Assembly (NCBI GenBank): GCA_001566295.1
Contig: KQ964247.1
Span: 1,426,001 to 1,490,000 of the forward strand
Length of the DNA stretch: 64,000 bases
Source: Microdochium bolleyi
Taxonomy: Eukaryota > Ascomycota > Sordariomycetes > Xylariales > Microdochiaceae
Reading direction: 5' to 3'
In this document: piece by piece, positions 31,162 to 43,805 of the stretch
Numbering within the stretch: position 1 is the first letter of the stretch
How the letters are laid out: every line of letters begins with the position of its first letter
Position numbers and translations under genes: made by a program
The notes under the pieces: generated by a model
Seen by the model: the letters and a program-made list of their open reading frames with translations, nothing else
Database searches by the model: none
What the model was told of the DNA's origin: nothing

Positions 31162-31660
31162 GCTTCGCTCGAGGGCCGTGAGGCGGTCAGTTGGCGCTCC
31201 GCTGATGCAACTAGTAAAGCCAATCGACGGCAGAAGTCGAGCAAAACCGAGGCTAGAGGTGCAGGATGCAGGAACCGACGTCGGCGTGCAGATGCAGAAG
31301 AACGGAGACGCATGGTGGGAGGGCCATGGTTGGGTGTATATCGCCTCGGCGGGCAGAGAGGCTGGTGGTGATGCTTGTTTGGCGGAGGCTGGGCCCAGCC
31401 ACCGCGGGACTGCGCTTACCGTACCCTGGTCACTTCTGTGACAGCAGCGGCCCGGCCAGGCAGCCTGGCCAAAGTTGATGCCTAACACTCTTGACAGCCA
31501 AAATCGCCGCTGCGGCCGTGCAGTACAGTCTTTCGGTTGAGCCCTTCCGTATCGTGTGTATTGCAGCACAGGCAGAGAGAGGTTGATGTCCGGGACTGAG
31601 CTCGCTGTGCATGGAGATCCATGGAGAGTGCACGCGGAAGTGGTTGCATGAGGAAACGCG

Positions 31661-31972
31661 CTAGCGAGCCTCCTGGGCCCAAGCTCCCGCTGGTGCTGGC
31701 GCGCCCCACCGCGGGGGATCCGCTGTAGGTTCAGGGTCCCCCAGCGGGAACTCTGCGTCATCCCAGTTGTCCTTGAAACCTCGAGCAGCATGTCCCTCCC
31801 CAGTGTCGATCACAGACTTGACCTTCAAGAATCTTGGTGGCTCTGCATGTCCTGGAAGGAGCTTAGACACAGTACTGTATGCTATGGCGCCAAATAAACG
31901 GAATGACACCGTGCGGCTGATGTTCTCGGTCAGGTCCGAGGCACGGAGTGCCAAGGAGGAGGAACTTGACAT
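31661..31972 (-). CDS. Possible small protein, 103 aa
   Basis: An ATG at 31972 opens 103 codons: MSSSSSLALRASDLTENISR at the start, then TVSFRLFGAIAYSTVSKLLP and the tail GFKDNWDDAEFPLGDPEPTA. Composition is balanced and more natural than neighbouring chance ORFs. It lies between SAICAR synthetase and the DUF3433 gene on the same strand. No family is recognised and no splice sites are needed. It could equally be a chance ORF. Confidence 0.3.
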   Translation of the reverse strand: MSSSSSLALRASDLTENISRTVSFRLFGAIAYSTVSKLLPGHAEPPRFLKVKSVIDTGEGHAARGFKDNWDDAEFPLGDPEPTADPPRWGAPAPAGAWAQEAR

Positions 31973-32258
31973 GTCTCGAGTCCTGATTCCCACAAGGGCA
32001 AAACCTGAGCACACAAGATCACTGCAAAGCACAAGATATAAGGCCGGGTCAAGGTGGAAGTCGCCTGAGCACTTCAGCGCCGCTGCGAACGTCCCCGGTC
32101 ACATCCAACCTTCACACCATGATGAGATCAGGCTTGTCATTGGACTGTCCTCACTGCGTTCTGTAGCTTCTTTTCAACCATTGTCCATCGTCCACGCTCA
32201 TGAAGCCGTCTTCGGTCTTGGTACACCCACTTCCTCACCTTTCAGCCCAACCACAACT

Positions 32259-33191
32259 TCAAATAGTCTTCATGGCCTCCTCGAGCGTCCGCCCTGTGAG
32301 CAGCTCAAACACCTCTCTATACTTGTCGCTGGTGGCCTTCGCAATGTCCTCGGGCACCTCGACTCCATCCTTTCCCTTAAGCCCCTCGCGCGTGAGCCAG
32401 TTACGCAGGAACTGCTTGTCGAAGCTCTCCTGGTCCCGCCCAGGCTCGTACTTGTCCTTGGGCCACATGCGCGACGAGTCGCTCGTGAGCACCTCGTCCA
32501 CGAGGACGACCTCGTCCGTCTTCTCGTCGAGCGCAAACTCAAACTTGGTGTCGGCGATGATGATGCCGCGCTCCGCCGCGTACTCCTGGCCCGCGCGGAA
32601 GACGGCCAGCGCGAGGTCCTCGATCTTCTTGGCGTACTTGTCGCCGACCAGCTTCGCCGCCTCGTCCGGGTGGATGTTCTCGTCGTGCTGGCCGAGCGGC
32701 GCCTTCGTGCTGGGCGTGTAGATGGGACCCCCCGGGATCGCGTCGCACTCGCGCAGCCCCGCGGCGAGCTTGATGCCGTGGACCGTACCCTTGGCCTTGT
32801 ACTCCTTCCACGCGGACCCCGTCACGTAGCCCCGCACAATGGCCTCAATGGGGAACACCTTGAGCTTGCGGACGTGCATGCTCCGCCCGCGGATGGTGGC
32901 CGCGTCCTCAGCCGAGATGGGCGACGACGAGGGCAGGGCCGTGGAGATGAAGTGGGTCTTGAGCCCGGGGATCTTGTCGCTGAGCACCTTGAACCAGTGC
33001 ACCGAGAGGAAGGTCAGCAGCGGGCCCTTGTCCGGGATGCCGTTCTTCATGATGACATCGTACGCCGAGATGCGGTCCGTCGTGACGAAGAGGAGCGTCT
33101 CGCCGTCGACCTCGTACAGGTCGCGCACCTTGCCGGACGCCAGCCGGTGCAGTGACGTCAGCTCAATGCTCGTCACGGCCGAGGAGGTCAT
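32259..33191 (-). CDS. ADE1: Phosphoribosylaminoimidazole-succinocarboxamide synthase (SAICAR synthetase), 310 aa
   Basis: The enzyme joins CAIR and aspartate with ATP to make SAICAR, the seventh step of IMP synthesis in the cytosol. A single exon from ATG 33191 to the stop at 32259 covers the whole family length (about 300 aa in yeast). Landmarks are LASGKVRDLYEVDGETLLFV at the N-terminus (phosphate-binding loop), TTDRISAYDVIM, the signature FPIEAIVRGYVTGSAWKEY, and IIADTKFEFALDE followed by VLVDEVLTSDSSRMW. The C-terminal helix ends in TGRTLEEAMKTI. No anomaly is seen. Third-position GC is high, which leaves a long antisense frame on the plus strand that is not a gene. Confidence 0.97.
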   Translation of the reverse strand: MTSSAVTSIELTSLHRLASGKVRDLYEVDGETLLFVTTDRISAYDVIMKNGIPDKGPLLTFLSVHWFKVLSDKIPGLKTHFISTALPSSSPISAEDAATIRGRSMHVRKLKVFPIEAIVRGYVTGSAWKEYKAKGTVHGIKLAAGLRECDAIPGGPIYTPSTKAPLGQHDENIHPDEAAKLVGDKYAKKIEDLALAVFRAGQEYAAERGIIIADTKFEFALDEKTDEVVLVDEVLTSDSSRMWPKDKYEPGRDQESFDKQFLRNWLTREGLKGKDGVEVPEDIAKATSDKYREVFELLTGRTLEEAMKTI

Positions 33192-36100
33192 CGTGGCGGG
33201 GTAGATGTGTGTGTATGTGGTGTGTGGGTTTGGCAGGTGGTGATGGAAGGGCCTGATGCGGAGTGGCGAGCTAGCTCGGGCCGTATGTGCTTGCTACTGA
33301 GCAGTGTCGTGAGTCTTGTGTTCTCGACTGATGCTATGCGCCGATGGTCTGAAGTTGACTCGGTTGGTGGTCGTCGGGCTCGGAGCCAGGAAAAAGTTCG
33401 TTTCTGCCGGCCGGTAGCCGGAGCGCCGTGGATCGGAGCCAAGCGGCATGTGCGTGGGGGCGTCCTTCTCGGTGGGCAGTGGGGCCGAGACACTTCAATG
33501 GGCAGCACTGCCGCATCTCCAAGTCTGCGCGTGCCACTAGAAGCCATGAAGATGAAGGCCTGTGCGGGTTTACTAGATTTGTCATCCATGGGCTCAGACG
33601 GACTGTGGGCATGCGAGCATGTGAGCAGTGGCATGCTTGACCCAGACGTTCAGACGTTCAGACGTTCAGACGTAAACTGGCCACATAAGTCCTGTTGGTG
33701 CGGCCAACCAAGTAGAATGTACACGACCATGTAGAAGTAGACATTACATTATTACTGCTAAGAGAACCCGTAGTTAATTTTGATAACAACAAGCCTCAGT
33801 AGCATGACAATTGCAGTTACACTCATGATTACATTACAGTCACTGTCAGTGTATGGTTTTCCCGGTATAAGCTTGGCAAATACGTCGGTCCTTGAGAGGC
33901 AAAGGCTTGTTGCTTGCTTGCTGCCTCTGTATGTACCGTTGATCTTTTCTAAGCCGGTACAAGGCTAAAGGATGACCACTCTCTGTTCTGATTGAAGGCT
34001 ACTGGCCCTGTTTGTTCTTTGTTGCAGAGAAGGTTTTTATTGATCAGGTCAACTGGCTGAAGTCTCGCCCCGAACAGAAAAACCTTCGCTCGAAGGGCTC
34101 TCAAGCGAGCCGGCGGGAGAACGCCAGGCTCCCATCGCAGAGACAGATATTGCGTCCGGTCTACTTCTTCCCCGCTCCGGCTGGTCACATCGCCGTGGCC
34201 GATTGAACAGCCAGGATAACTGTACCTTGTCGACGACGCAAGGCATTACACACTCCCGATGTTGAATGCATTGTTGCTCTTTCCGGAAGGTGTGTTCACA
34301 TCTGCAGTAACGAGGTCCCATCTAGTCTCAGGAGAGTGACAAGTCGATGGTAGGCTGACCTGCAGGGGGCAAGCAGAGATGGAAGAGAAACAAGCGTCTT
34401 CCCCTCCTCGTACAATCCACGTATCTCCACGTTGCCGCTTGACCCATTCCAATCCAGCATACTCGGTGGTGCCCGGCCAGGGCTACCCCGCGGCATTGTG
34501 GCGGGCTAAAAGAGCGAGAGAAGAGTCCCTGTCAACCATCGTGTCCCTGCATACGCCTCCGCACAGATCTCCATATCGTGTCCGCGCCCAAGACTAGTGG
34601 AGAGCGGAGAGCAGAGCTTGCTCGATGGGGGTGGATAACGAGTCCCTACGGGGGCCTGCAGCTCGAGCTTCGTATGTCCATACCAAGCTGATGGGCTCAG
34701 AGCTCCCGGCCGACGGAATGCGCACGACCTTTTCTCGTAATCTACGGTCGAGGATGCACGGCAGCTACTGTATGGTGGACCCTTGGTCAACACGAGGACC
34801 GCCCCGCCTCTTGAACTCGCGATAGCCCCTCTCTAGCTTGACAGCCGAGAGCTCGTTGCTTACCTGCGGAGACGCTGTCAGTCCGAAGCAGCCAGGCCGC
34901 AGTGGTCATGATGTGTCCGGTACCTAGGCGCCTGCAACCTCGCCAGACACACAGTGAGGGGTAATGTGACAGCTTCCGAGTAGGCACGGGTAATCAGGAA
35001 CGAACAGGGATCGACCGGCAGCCTGCAGTAGCAGGGCGGGATACGACCCTGGTTTTGCTGCACTGGCTGCTTACCCAAGGCGGATAGCCGGCTGGAACTC
35101 GTGTTCGGTACATAGTACTCCGCAGATTGAACACCGGGCATGCTCGTTGTTTGCGTCACAAGCGTAGCTCTCGGACAAGGCCCGAATCGTCCACGCTCAC
35201 AATATCGAAAACGACTATTGGAGCCGGGCTGAACGAGACTCTGGTGTCCGGCTCGTTCTGGCCGGTCGAGGACTCTGGGAGCCTGGTCAAAGTTCCTCGG
35301 AGCTGAGTGGTTGGCTGGGACCCTGGTCGAGCTCCGATGCAGGGCACAGGCCTGGTCGTGGTCTGGACTTGGTCCATGGACAAGCTGAAGCCTCCGAGGC
35401 CGATGTTCGAAGCTGATTCCTCAGTCGACACATGTCTGTCCCTAGGTTTTCCATTTTCTAGTTCTTTCTTTTCTTTTTCTTTGTATTTTCCTTTCCGCAC
35501 CCAGTTCCGCTTGCTCGGCTTCTGATTTTCCCTTCGCTTTCGCCGGCTCGAACCAAACCTTAATCGCCACGCCGAGTGGCGGAGGCCTAGTCCGGACTCG
35601 GCAAGCCAGGAACCGAGGCGCAGTGTTGCAGGGTCGTAAGTGGCTTTGACCAGAAAATCACGCCAGGGATCCTGACTTGGTTGCGCCAGATACTGGCAAG
35701 GGGCACATGACGTCGTCAGCATGGGTTCTGGCCCAGTCCAGTCCTTTCCGAAAGATATTGCATCTCGCGAAATCCGACAGGCATCGGGAATTGGCTGTGA
35801 CGCTCTTCGAAATTGCATCGTGGCTGCGCGCGGGGCCGAGTCAGAACTCGTCATCGGTCTGGAATGGCCGTTGAAGTCTGCGGGACGAGTGCCTGGCACT
35901 GGCGATGTCATACTTTGAGACATTGCTGGTACTGACCTTACCCGTGTGGTATCCATGGAGAAGCCCACAGTCAGAACATGGCGCGTGAGAGAGCGGACCC
36001 TCGCGAGAAACGGATCGAGACCATATGATTGTGGCGCCAGTCGGTCCGAAAATGCTGAACTTGAGGATCTGTGCAAGTTTACCTGCTCTTCGCTATGCTC

Positions 36101-37872
36101 CAGGCAGTGAATTTTAACGTTTTATGCGCGGAGCATATCCCATGGAGCACACCAAGATGTCGGCCTCAACGGTGGACACACGTGGGTGGGTGGAGTGAGC
36201 CACACGCGCCGCCTCGCTCTGAGCCCCTCCTGCCCGTCTAGACTCGAGTCAATTCGACGTTCTGGTTGAGTCAGTCACCATTTCGCAGTGCCTGGACAGT
36301 TGACCTGAGGACAATGCTTGGAAGCGTGGCTTCAGCCTTGTCTGGTGACGGCCGCTCCAGGTACTCGGTAGCATCTTGCCTAAAAAAGTCTGAATTGTGC
36401 ATTCCTGGTCTATACTTGACTCCCGTAATTGAGCCGCCGTGAAATTGAGACGCATGCCGGCCGTGGCGGAGCCTCTACAGCCAGTGGCCGTCACAGCAAC
36501 GTCATCATCGTCCTGTTGTCTCGTGTGCGACGCGTCAAGCACTTCCAACTTTCTGGAGCAGAACTTGTTGTGCTATGCTGTTCTGACTCGGATTGTTGTC
36601 CGGGGAGGAGGCATTTGGAGGACCTCTCGAAGTGATTACTATAGACTGTTTGGGCAGGGGTGAAGTCTCAGGCCAAACAGCGAGGACCAGAGAGGCAGCT
36701 TACGATGAGACCCTGGTCGTAATCTGATGATGCCAGCCTTGAAGGTACGCAGCCGGCACTACCCCAGGGTGCTGGGATGGCTCTTTGTGGAACATGTACT
36801 GTGCTGTGGCCAGCCTCCCGGCGTTGATTGATGGCACCGACGAGAGTCGAGACACAACCCCTGGGCCCCTGGCTCAGTCGGAGCGAGGATGCACAGCGGC
36901 GATGAGGGCAACTGGGGACCAAGACCGGCTGAGTGGATTGTTAACTAGCGGGAGATCAGGGCTGGCGCGCAGAGTCGAGGCGTCAGGTGGTGGGCAAGAA
37001 CTGGTGACAATTGGAGGGTCTCGATGGTCGCCTTGGCACTTGTGCAGCCAAGGTCAGGCGCAGGTGCGGCCTGACGGCCCTGCTCCACCTCACCCGCTGA
37101 GCTGGCGGACCTGGCGGACCTGGCCAGCCGCCCAGGCCCCCCCCCCCCGGGTACGGTGCGCTCCGTACCTGCCCTCCAGAGTTCCATGCCCTCCGTCCCA
37201 TCTCATCATCACCCTCCTCCGCAACCTCCACACAAGGCTCACCCCCGTGCATTCCTCACCTCTGCACTCCGCTGCTCGTGTCACGCCATACACGCGCATC
37301 GCTGCAGAGCGCATCCCGACTTACGCGACACCACGCTCAGGTTCAGAAGCAAGACAGCCACTTATCCGTCGAACTGCCCTCTCCAACAAGGCGGCCACCC
37401 ATTCGGGCGACCACACACTGTGCTCAACAGATCGCTACAGGCACATACCCGTAGAACACAACATTCCGTCACTTGCCAACAGCGGTTTTGTGATTCACAC
37501 CATCTTGGAATTCGAAGCTGTTTCGCCAAACCACATCGAAGCACGAAGCAGCTGTCCGGTTCTTGCTGTACCGTTGCCTGCCGCTCGCCGCCCTGGGCAT
37601 CCTCAACGGCCGGCGTTTAATCTCACGGTACCTGGGCACAGCATTCCAGTCCTCGCCCACACGAGACACCTCTAGTGCGAGTTACCGTCAGCCCTTGGAC
37701 CTTTTTGGTCCACCCGTCGCAAAGCTGGATAAGTACGTGCCTGTTATATGCCTTGTGCAGCATCGCAAAACCTCTGCTGCGCGAGACGATCCCTCTTGGC
37801 AGCTCAGCATGGACCGCAGCGTACCAAGCGCCATCGAGTTTGCCACGAGTCTTCCGGGAGCATCGTGCTAAC
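33192..37872. other. Long intergenic region upstream of ADE1 and of the Sec2-like gene
   Basis: This 4.7 kb contains the divergent promoters of SAICAR synthetase (start 33191, minus) and the Sec2-like gene (plus). A 306-codon minus-strand ORF at 35156-36076 starts with TTG and has no motif. A pyrimidine-rich zone from about 37150 to 37400 resembles fungal core promoters and 5' leaders. A C12 run lies at 37137-37148. No gene is supported. Confidence 0.5.
33643..33673 (+). repeat. Four tandem octamers CAGACGTT
   Basis: Nearly four copies of CAGACGTT run uninterrupted, about 450 bp upstream of the SAICAR synthetase start. It is a simple tandem repeat; no role can be read. Confidence 0.9.
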
Positions 37873-39930
37873 ATGTCCTTCTTCAGTTTCGTGTCGATAG
37901 CGGCCTGGTCTCCGCACCGCAGCGCCAGCCCAAATCCACGCAGTTCTCTAGGCCACTTCCGGTCCCTCTCGAGTATCTCGCCTCCATCAGCTTCTGCCCG
38001 TTCAAGATCACCTGCCAAGTCGCTATCGTCACACAATGTCACCGACATGATGAACCCTCCCGAAAAGAGCTCACATACACCACGGCGCATGCCGTCGACG
38101 CTGTCTGTGAGGGAAGACGAAGACCACAACACAATACCCGATCCCCGTTCGCGCGCCCTGAGCCCTGACATCGCAAGCCAGGGCAGCACGCCAGGCCACC
38201 ACCCTGACCTGGACCAAGAAGTGGCAACTCTAAGCACGAAACTCATCAACGCGATCAACCACCAGACCACACTCGACGACACATTATCGTCGACACGCCA
38301 TGAACTGGACGAGGCTCGCGAAAAGATTGCTGAGCTAGAGGACACGGTTAGCAAACAGCAAGAAAAGCTGTCTGGGGACATCTGGATGAGGCGTTCCGTG
38401 GTCGAGGAGGAGAAGACCGATCTGCGTACCCGCCTCGCAACCGAACGAAATCTGCGGCTCGAAGCTGAGAAGGAGAAGAGGAAAATAGAACAGGAGCTCG
38501 AAAACCTCACGGTTTCCTTGTTCGAAGAGGCCAACAAAATGGTCATCACGGCCAAAGAAGATGCCGCCAAGGAGCAGGAAGCTCTCAACCGCAAGAACGA
38601 CCAGCTGAGGGCGCAACTGAAAGATACCGAGAGCCTTCTCCGATTCCAGCAGGAGCAGCTGGTGGAGCTGAAGCTTGTCATGGAGCAGATGACGATCGAG
38701 CGAGATGACCGCACTGGAACAGCACCGTCCTCTCCTGGCCTTAGCAAGTTCGACCCACGTGATAGCGACAGCCGTGTTCCCGACAGCGACACGGTTCATG
38801 GCACAACGGAACCCCTTTCACCCACGTATCCGACCGACTTGAGCCACTTGCTGTCTCCAGTTCTTCGCACCGACATCACCGCCTATGACGATTTCATCTC
38901 CTTGATCAAGACTTCGAAAACGCATAGCCGCGTGTCTTCAGGATCTTATAACGGCCTGAATCCCGTTCTCGGCATCGTTGGGGCGTCGCTCCCGTCCAAT
39001 GGCTCTACAACTTCGCTTTCGGCGGCAGCTGCTTCAAGCTCATCCCCACAAACACCGAACACGCCAGCGTCCGCAGGAAGCAATGGCTCCAATGTTCCGG
39101 GTGTCCCCTTGCCTGCGCTCAAGGAGACCAAGTTTTATAAGCGAGCTCTCACCGAGGACATTGAACCTACCTTGCGTCTGGACACTGCTCCTGGCCTCTC
39201 GTGGCTCGCGCGGCGATCGGTCATTACTGCCATTACCGAAGGCGCTTTGGTCGTAGAGCCAGTGCCCACCACTGGCGCTTTCGCAACCATCAGTAAGCCA
39301 CAGTTCTACAAGTGCTCGTTATGTGGCGAGTCGCGCAAGGACGAAAGCCTCTTGCGCTACCATCGCTTCCGAACGAGCGAAAGCGAAACGGCTCAGAGGT
39401 ACCCTCTTTGCAAGTACTGTCTTGGGCGGGTGCGATCAACTTGCGACTTTCTGGGCTTCCTGCGTATGGTCAAGGATGGCCATTGGCGAGCTGATGACGC
39501 TGATGCGGAGCGCAACTGCTGGGAGGAGAGCGTCAAGCTTCGCGAGCAGATGTTCTGGAGCCGCATCGGAGGCGGTGTCGTTCCCGCTAATCACGGACAC
39601 GCACATCACGGAATAGTATCCGACAAGAGTGCTCGCGCCAGTAACGACATCTCTCGCATTTCGCAGGACAGTGTTCCGGTAGTCAAAGTGTCTGACAAGT
39701 CTGATGATGTTGTCACTGATCCATCGTCAGAGCCGATAACCACGACGGTTGACACGCCGACACCAGTGGCCACTCCTGTGCCGGAACCAGCCGAGTCAGC
39801 TCTGAAGGTTGAAAAGCCAGATGAGGCAACGGACAACGATGCTGAAGACAAGGCTCCGACACCGCCAGAGAAGGATACTGCAGCACAATTGTCCGTCACA
39901 ATACCCGGTGCTTTTGCTTTCAACGTATAA
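37873..39930 (+). CDS. SEC2: Sec2-type Rab GDP/GTP exchange factor, 685 aa from the first ATG
   Basis: It activates the exocytic Rab GTPase (Sec4 in yeast) on secretory vesicles. A long coiled coil spans residues ~113-279, with the exchange signature LTVSLFEEANKMVITAKEDA around 212-231, as in Sec2 and Rabin8. The C-terminal part has a probable zinc-binding module with C481-X2-C484 (KCSLCGESRKDESLLRYHRF) and C513-X2-C516 (PLCKYCLGRVRSTCDFLGFL). The last ~150 residues are Ser/Thr/Pro-rich and disordered. The frame is open further 5' to 37675, but without ATG. The chosen start at 37873 overlaps a strong branch/acceptor pair (GCTAAC, then CTTCAG ending at 37886), so the true N-terminus may come from an upstream exon or from ATG 38047. 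The core call is firm; the start is not. Confidence 0.85.
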   Translation: MSFFSFVSIAAWSPHRSASPNPRSSLGHFRSLSSISPPSASARSRSPAKSLSSHNVTDMMNPPEKSSHTPRRMPSTLSVREDEDHNTIPDPRSRALSPDIASQGSTPGHHPDLDQEVATLSTKLINAINHQTTLDDTLSSTRHELDEAREKIAELEDTVSKQQEKLSGDIWMRRSVVEEEKTDLRTRLATERNLRLEAEKEKRKIEQELENLTVSLFEEANKMVITAKEDAAKEQEALNRKNDQLRAQLKDTESLLRFQQEQLVELKLVMEQMTIERDDRTGTAPSSPGLSKFDPRDSDSRVPDSDTVHGTTEPLSPTYPTDLSHLLSPVLRTDITAYDDFISLIKTSKTHSRVSSGSYNGLNPVLGIVGASLPSNGSTTSLSAAAASSSSPQTPNTPASAGSNGSNVPGVPLPALKETKFYKRALTEDIEPTLRLDTAPGLSWLARRSVITAITEGALVVEPVPTTGAFATISKPQFYKCSLCGESRKDESLLRYHRFRTSESETAQRYPLCKYCLGRVRSTCDFLGFLRMVKDGHWRADDADAERNCWEESVKLREQMFWSRIGGGVVPANHGHAHHGIVSDKSARASNDISRISQDSVPVVKVSDKSDDVVTDPSSEPITTTVDTPTPVATPVPEPAESALKVEKPDEATDNDAEDKAPTPPEKDTAAQLSVTIPGAFAFNV

Positions 39931-42900
39931 TCAGATACCCCTCTGCCACGACAGCGCGCGAACACTGCACTGGCTGTTTCCAACTTCCTTTTTGTCCCCG
40001 GCGACTAGACACGGGCACCTTACAAGCACCAAACCCCGCTTAGACGGCATCTCGCCAGCACACTTTCACACACAACCCATCCGCGATAATGGCTTTTCTA
40101 ATGTACAGTTGGCAGCATTGGCGGTCGCATCAGCACGAATGGAGTCTTGGCGTTCTTTGTCTTTTTGGTTTGGTTTTTTTCTGATTGGGTTTGCTTTCAC
40201 ATTCGGAACATGGCCTCAAGACCGTGATTTTGTGTTCCAACACATGGCTTTGCATCTACGATTCCACGAAGATAGCGTGGATTCTTTCTTGGATTGGCGC
40301 TGAAAAGCCACGGTGAGGGTGGATGGTTGGTTGCGGGCACATGGCTGTCCTGGGAGGAGTAATTCAGGCTGGCGGAGAGCGAGAGGCGTTGGGAGGACAA
40401 GCAGATTATTGCCTTGTATTACTACTACACAGAATCGCAGAAATACTTTTGTGATTGACCGTCACACCGTAAAATGGAGAATGTCGGAAGTGTTCTGGCG
40501 CAGAGTGGCGATGTCACCGCGAGGTTATCTGGAAAAGACCAGAAGAGATCAACAGAACGAGCTGGTGTAGTAGATCCAACGCAACACTCCGCGGGTGTCC
40601 AGATACATCGGCTTACTGATTGATGGTCAGGCGAAGATCTTCACAAGAGAGCCGGGGCACAGGGAAACCAGCTCAAACCATGAAGACCGTGCTCTGCCCG
40701 GAGGCCGGGCGGCCCCATGTAGCGCATCTCTGACCCTGGACTTGCCGTGACTCGGTTATGTTTCAACAGACTCTTCCTCTGTATGTGCAATCCAGGCTTA
40801 CATGTACACATATACACTGGGCTAGAGTCCTCAAAGGCAGATAGTCGTCTTGCTAGGCCACAAGGATGGAGCAGTGGCAGATGGCCGAAGGAAAGATGAG
40901 GCGTGAGGGAAGAAACAGGAGCTGCTGTTGCCAATACTGGAGGTCGACCCCGGGCGTCTGTCCAGCCTGCACTAGATCTAGCCGTAAGTGACTAATCGCT
41001 GAGTGAGGAAATGAGAATGTTTGCTCTCGTCTCGGCCGAGCACTTGCATACCATCCATACCCCACATGACAATGAGCAAGAACCTGGGAAGGCCCCACAT
41101 GCGATCTTTCTTTCAGCTGACGCCTGGGTCTCGCGCCTCAAGCCGGTGAAGGAACAGTAGGTATATGCCTAGAAATACTGGGCTTTCAGGATCACAGTCT
41201 AGCCAGTCGGGTGTCCTGGCGTGTCTCATGCTGCTGTCATTGTTTGTCGTTGTTGGCTGTTCCGGGCAGCTGGGTGTGCCAGCTCAGTGGCGTGACTCGG
41301 GCCGGATAGCTGGGTTCAATGTTGGTTTGGGTCCGGATGCCTGGGTCTGTGATTCCAGCTGAAGTGTTATCCACAGGAGCCGGGAACCGGGGAATATACG
41401 ACAATCATATTGCGGCGCTGCCCAGAAGGCAACGGAGGTTGCTGAGCACCAGGCAACGCCGGTGTCGTTCTTGTCGCACAACAGCGTCAATGTCTCTGAT
41501 GCCAGTTTCGACCCGGCCTAGGGACCGACACTTCCTTTTTCCGTTTTGGAATCACGAATACTTGGCCCCATTAATGATGGCTGAAACTGTCGGGACCGAC
41601 CATCACAGCCCTGTCGGGGGGAAATGCGCGTATGCAAGGTGGACCTCGTTGTCTCGGGCTGCCACAACCGGCGACGCTGCCGTGGTGACGACGTGGGTGG
41701 TGGGCCTTCTGGACCGAGCCTCAGCCGAATAAAGCGAGTATATCATCGTGGTGGAAAGGACACGATGAAGAAAAAAGAAAATTAAATGTATGGGTCAGGC
41801 AAGGCCTAGGGGAACAGGGCCAAGAACAGAGTAGTATTCGTACAGCTCGCAAGTGTCTCCAGACGTCGTGAGGTTGTTGGTGATGAGCAGACCTGAGCCC
41901 CCCCCCTTGACGGCCCCCACGTCCGGTGCGACCGTGCAGCTTGTTAGGGCAGGCGCGGATGAGATCCGATCCGGGCTGTCATCGGCTTGCCAGCCTGGAG
42001 CCTACCAATAAGGTGGTAGCTCTGGTGTAGCCAATCCGGGCTAGGCCAGGGCCCTGTCGCCTGCCAAGACAATGTTGGTCGTCGCTGCCTCCATTGTGCC
42101 CTTGCACTACCTGGCGTGGGTCGCTGGCCCGACGGAATCTCTCAGGTACCCTAGTGTATCATCTGAAGTCATGGATGGCCTGGTTCGATGCCTGTGCCAT
42201 CTCTCGTCGACGCTCTGCCGTCATTTTCTCTATGCCACTGCCCCCAGAACACCCAACACTGTCCAGACTATCGCCATCCGTAGACCTGCGCCACAGATCG
42301 AGCACACACACAGATATCGTGTCGCCAAGTGCCTAGTCCCCTGTTGTGGTTACACGAGAGCCTCATGCCGCCTCGGCTAGATGCCAGCGTCTGAAGGAGC
42401 AGACCAAGTCACATCTTGGTGGCAGCGGTGGGCCGCCGTGGACGCGAGGGGAGATCTCCGGGTCATACCCTTTCGCCGGCGGCAACGGGTGCGGCAAGGA
42501 AGCGTCCTGCACACCAGTGTGACACCACCCACCACCACCACCACCGTATTGCATCTCGCATCTCTTCCCCATCTCGAGCGGACCCTGGTGTGTCATACAG
42601 CAGTCTGCTGACCCCGGCTTCCGGGTTTCTCGCGCGCCTGCAGGCATCCTGGCTTTGTTTGCCTGCCCGGGACCGTCAAGGCAGCACCCCGGCACCCCCT
42701 TCCGAGCCGCCTCGTCTACGCCTCTGCAGCCATCCACCAACATCAGCTAGCACTGCCTTCTCGCGGTATGTGCCCAGCCGTTGCGTGTCGTACCTGCCCG
42801 GAACATTGGCCCCGTCATCGTGCCGGCCACCACGTGAACCTAAAGTGGGAGAAGGCATCCTCCAGCAGGGCACCAAGCTGTGTGTCTCAAGCCGGAATGG

Positions 42901-43805
42901 AACGAAGGGCTAGCCGGCAAGCCAAAGACCCGAGCTAGCTCCTGGATCCTAGATCCTAGCTCCCTGGAGCATCGACGTGCTCAGATATGGGGCAGGCCGG
43001 CTGGCTCGCCTATTGGCAGACATGGCCTAGATGGTTGACGTGCTCCCCCACCACATCTGCAGCCTCGCCATCCGGGACGTTGAACCAACACTCTCGCTGT
43101 CTTGGCCAACAACACCCAGGTTGGGCCGTGGTTTGCCCCGGCCGAAACATCTGCTTCGGTCGGCCCGATGTTGCCCGTCCCGATGTTGAATCTCGTCTCC
43201 GTAGCGCGGTAATCTATACCCTTTCTTCATGGGTCCACCGCATACTCAGGGCCATTGTACCTTTTGGCTTGGCCGGTCCTCGCCATGCAACCCGAGGCCC
43301 GACCCATGACTCCAGGCGCCTCCACTGCCATGATTAGACGCATGGGTCGTTGCAACTGTGGTGATGTCTGCGTATCTCGTAATGTCTGCAGACTGGGGCA
43401 GTTACACCCCTACCGAGCAAAGCCTCAGAGGGAGGATTGATAGCCCTGCTTCCCACATTGCCTGTGTACACCCCGGCCCACAGCGTCACTTCGTGGTACA
43501 ATGCCTGCCGAGTCAAGATCGATAGGGAGTCAGCCTGGCCATTCCAGAGTTCTCGATGACCTTGGCTCACGCCCCCGTCTTGTACAACTACAGCCCACCT
43601 CGCGATTCCCTCACCCATCTACAATTGATTGTAGTCCTCGTCTCAGCCACAACAAGACAAGTAGGGCATTCTAGTGTTTATCTCTACATCCTGCCACAGA
43701 GAGAACGAGCACCGAAAACTCCGAACTCGAGCAGACTCATAAATTTAGTGCTGAGTAAACTTCGACTGAGCACCGCGACTTACTGTTCGCCGCATAGGGC
43801 ACAAC
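39931..43805. other. Intergenic region
   Basis: These 3.9 kb lie between two plus-strand genes and include the promoter of the zinc-cluster factor. ORFs here are short, overlap each other and lack motifs. There is a C9 run near 41899 and a short (ACC)n tract near 42528-42545. No gene is supported. Confidence 0.5.

Noticed and set aside
31767..33155. 462-codon plus-strand ORF over SAICAR synthetase
   Set aside because: It is antisense shadow of a conserved enzyme; low-complexity Arg/Val/Leu composition.
35156..36076. 306-codon minus-strand ORF
   Set aside because: It starts at TTG, has no family motif or splice partner, and has mixed composition with a Lys/Glu-rich stretch from a simple-sequence tract. 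It is kept as intergenic.
36785..37675. 296-codon plus-strand ORF before the Sec2-like gene
   Set aside because: It runs through a C12 tract and a pyrimidine-rich leader, with no motif and no conserved composition. It is best read as promoter or 5' leader.
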